A stretch of 64,000 nucleotides of DNA from DASXZH01 sp963829965 (GTDB lineage: Bacteria > Armatimonadota > Fimbriimonadia > Fimbriimonadales > Fimbriimonadaceae): positions 62,001 to 126,000 of the forward strand of contig CAWHLK010000056.1 of the NCBI GenBank assembly GCA_963829965.1, written 5' to 3'. Position 1 is the stretch's first letter. Each line of letters begins with the position of its first letter. The translations under genes were made by a program, and so were the position numbers. The notes beneath the pieces were generated by a model, which saw only the letters and a list, made by a program, of their open reading frames with translations, searched no databases and had not been told where the DNA came from. This document shows positions 61,596 through 64,000 of this stretch, piece by piece.

Positions 61596-63945
61596 TTGAT
61601 AAGGGCTTATTGGCTACGGATTTTGCTATTTGGCCTGGTCGGCGGCGCAATTGCGCTTCTGATCTCGTTCTTCATGCCGAAGAAATTTCAGGCTGACGTC
61701 ACGCTGAAAGTTGACCAAAGCATTCCAGCCACATCGTTGTCGGAAAGCACCCAAAGCGATTCGGTCCTAGACCAACTCCAAATTCTCCAGGCCGCGTAAC
61801 ATCAATACCCAGGTGGACCAGTTGCAAAGCCTTGGCACTCTCACTGTTGCCGCGAAAGCGGTCGCAGTCGCGGACGGCCTCTCGGATCCCACAACGAATC
61901 CTCAAAGCGAACTGAACCCCATCAACCTTCAGAATTCCCTTAACATCACCGCTGACCAAAGCTCGGACGTCATCAACCTCGAAGTCAGACTCTCGTCCGC
62001 GCAACTGGCGCAGGACACGGCCAAACAGATCTATCTGGCTTTTGTGGAGGAGAACGAAGACAGCACGAAGGAGATGGCGGAACGGGCCATCACGAGCTTG
62101 CAAGCGCAATCGGCGGACATTGACAGGCAGTTGAAGGATGTTGATCAGCAGGTGTCCGATTTAAGGGCTTCAACCGGAATGACTGATCCAACCGCGCAGA
62201 TTGCAGCTGAGATTACGGGGTTGACGACTCTAAAACAGGTGCGAGACCAAGCGGCGGTCGATGCCGCTGCCGCGCGCCGTTCGGTTGTGGACCTCACGCA
62301 GTCTCTTGCCGGCACATCGAAGACAGTTAGGGGAACCGTCTCGACCACACCCAATCCGATATGGCAGAAGCTTCAGGGCGACTTGATGCAGGCCGAATCC
62401 GATAGGGCGGCTTTGTTGCAGACCTACGAGCCCGAGAACGAGCAAGTCAAGGCCATCGATGAAAGAATTAAGGCCATCAAGGGACAGATTGGTCAAGTTA
62501 AGCCGAGTATCCCCGGATCATCAAACGAAGATTTAAACCAAACCTACCAGGTGCTTCTCCAGCAGCTGGACACGGCGAAAGCCGCAGCGGATGCGGCCGA
62601 CCAAAAATACACGGTTGCGGCGCAGCAGGTGACCGACAAAGAGAAATACATCCAGACCTTACCGCCAATCCAAACAAAACTGGCGGCGTTGGATCGCCAG
62701 AAGACCGCGCTTGAGAAGATCTATTTCGGATATGCGGATGAGCTGAAGACCTTGGAAGCGGCGAAAGAAGGACGTTCATCCCCAACCCAGATGATTACTC
62801 CCGCAACCGCGCTTCCCGAGCCGGTGAGCCCGAAGCCCTTAATCAACGCGGTTTTTGGAGTTATCATCGGACTTCTTCTCGGTGTTGCCTCCGGCCAGGT
62901 TTTGGAAGCGAAACGTCAACCGATTCGCTCGCTTGTTCAGCTCAACGGCTTGGCTCATGAGCCGGTTTACCGAATCATTCCCGAGTTGCGAGAACCCTTC
63001 CGAGGAAAACTTAAGCCGCCGCATGAGAGCTATGAGGCCCTTTTGATCCACTATTTGAGGAGTGGCAGCAAACCCTATCGCCTGGCCGTGGTGGGACTGA
63101 GCCGGGATGCGGGCGCGTCGACTGCCGCCCTGAACGTCGCCTTGGCCGGCTCTCGGCATGGCAGCGAGGTGCTCTATGTTCAATGCGATCCGAAGGGCGC
63201 TTTATCGCGCCTAGGCCATCGTGATCCTGAGCCTGGGCAGGTGTTTGATGCCGCGACTAATGTTCGCGCGATGGGCGTCCACACCGTTCTCAGTGTTTCC
63301 GGCCGCAATTCTGGATTGGACAACTCGGTCACCTCGCACGAGGGAGACCTGACTGTGATCGATTTGGAGCCTGCGTCGCGTTCTGCCGAGTTTGCCTTTG
63401 TTGCGCCACACGTGGATGAAGTGCTCCTCCTCGTGCGCGCTGGAAAAGCGCGCGGCGTGGATTTTCTACAAGCCCAGCAGGCACTGCTGGATGCCGGATG
63501 CAAGAGAATCACGATAGTTATGACGCGGACTTCTGATTTTGCGGTGAGCGTGGATGCGGTTGACGATCAGCCGGTCTCTGTTCCCTTGGCCCACCAATCG
63601 CCCGCGGCAGCTCCTGTCACGGTTGAACCTGTGGCCGAGCCTGTGGCAGAGATCTCACGTCCGGAGCCGGTTCTAGCGCCGGAACCCAAGCCGGAACCCG
63701 AAGTTGAGCCATATTTGGCGCCCGTGCCGGTTGAGGAACCGACCCCGGTTTCTGCGGCAAGCATTTCTGAGGAAGAAGGACCCTTGCGAAAAACGCGTAC
63801 GACCCCAACCGTGATGGTTGAGGACTTTGGCTCGATTTCTCGTGCAAGGCCGATTGGCCCGATCGACGAAGCTGCTTCTTCGCCGTCAGTACCAGCCGAG
63901 AAGCCGCGCAGGAGATCGGTCGATACCTCGGATATTGATTCTTGA
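61596..63945 (+). CDS. Wzz/BY-kinase-like exopolysaccharide protein, one-base frameshift
   Basis: About 783 residues from TTG 61596, with GAAGGA seven bases upstream. N-terminal membrane helix (ILLFGLVGGAIALLISFFM) and Wzz domain; one base too many near 61792 splits the gene at LQILQA/RNINTQVDQLQSL. Long coiled-coil periplasmic part (about 140-330), then PVSPKPLINAVFGVIIGLLLG as second helix. The cytoplasmic part is a BY-kinase/ParA-like ATPase (RLAVVGLSRDAGASTAALNVALAG, LTVIDLEPA), but the P-loop Lys is missing (GAST instead of GKST). The C-terminal 120 residues are Pro/Glu-rich. Probably polysaccharide chain-length control. Confidence 0.82.
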
Positions 63946-64000
63946 GGGTAAAGGGTAAAGCCAGTTTGGAGTGCGCAGGGCCTCCGTGCGCTTTGTCCCG

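Noticed and set aside
1..64000. tRNA and rRNA genes, transposases, integrases
   Set aside because: No T-arm GGTTCGANTCC with matching acceptor stems, no rRNA core sequences and no recognisable recombinase were found by eye; small RNAs could be missed.

Overview
The window looks like a chromosomal segment of an Armatimonadota bacterium, probably close to the Fimbriimonadia. The best clue is the type IV prepilin-like gene at 32548, which has the leader and FPVFAQAK motif frequent in that phylum and a C-terminal H-x9-DG motif. DUF3175, DUF4337 and DUF1854 proteins, an SBBP-repeat secreted protein, a tricorn protease and moderately GC-rich DNA fit an aerobic, diderm heterotroph. This placement is by recognition of families, not by a search. 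No rRNA, tRNA, CRISPR array, prophage or transposase was seen.

Layout. 1-2044 (minus): start of a complex I operon, lipoprotein-nuoA-nuoC-nuoD, with no nuoB between A and C. 2.4-5.4 kb: large secreted beta-propeller protein flanked by two copies of an intergenic repeat. 5.9-8.4 kb: trpD-trpC-trpF, with trpD frameshifted and trpC split by a low-complexity insertion. 8.6-9.6 kb: decayed redoxin gene. 9.6-19.8 kb: ClC transporter, 2-hydroxyacid dehydrogenase, glutathione peroxidase, nucleotide kinase-like protein, ankyrin protein, M20 peptidase. 19.9-25.5 kb: galactokinase, small LuxR-type regulator, DUF1854-comF, and a two-subunit molybdenum hydroxylase. 25.7-31.7 kb: MsrB, TlpA, DUF4337, a membrane rhodanese with an in-frame TGA, GNAT protein, serine hydrolase. 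31.8-36.5 kb: LolA-like protein, prepilin, carbonic anhydrase, three small envelope/stress proteins. 36.6-45.3 kb: ribulokinase, apolipoprotein N-acyltransferase, class A beta-lactamase-like protein, glucan phosphorylase, flagellin. 46-52.2 kb: AddB/AddA-like pair and a nitrilase. 52.3-64 kb: RidA fusion, glutaredoxin-like protein, sugar nucleotidyltransferase, tricorn protease, serA, and a Wzz/BY-kinase-like exopolysaccharide protein.

Three themes stand out. First, the rhodanese gene (28577-29425) reads through an in-frame TGA exactly where relatives carry the second Cys of a YCxCP motif, followed by a SECIS-like hairpin: a candidate selenoprotein. Second, intergenic DNA is full of degenerate heptanucleotide tandem arrays; one lies inside trpC and two form inverted pairs between convergent genes. 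Third, at least ten genes carry single-base indels, mostly in short homopolymers, that are each repaired by one base. This pattern suggests residual sequencing error rather than wholesale decay, so frameshifts are reported as such and genes are given their corrected extents. Many solitary genes also have a -10-like hexamer 6-8 bases before the start codon, suggesting leaderless transcripts.
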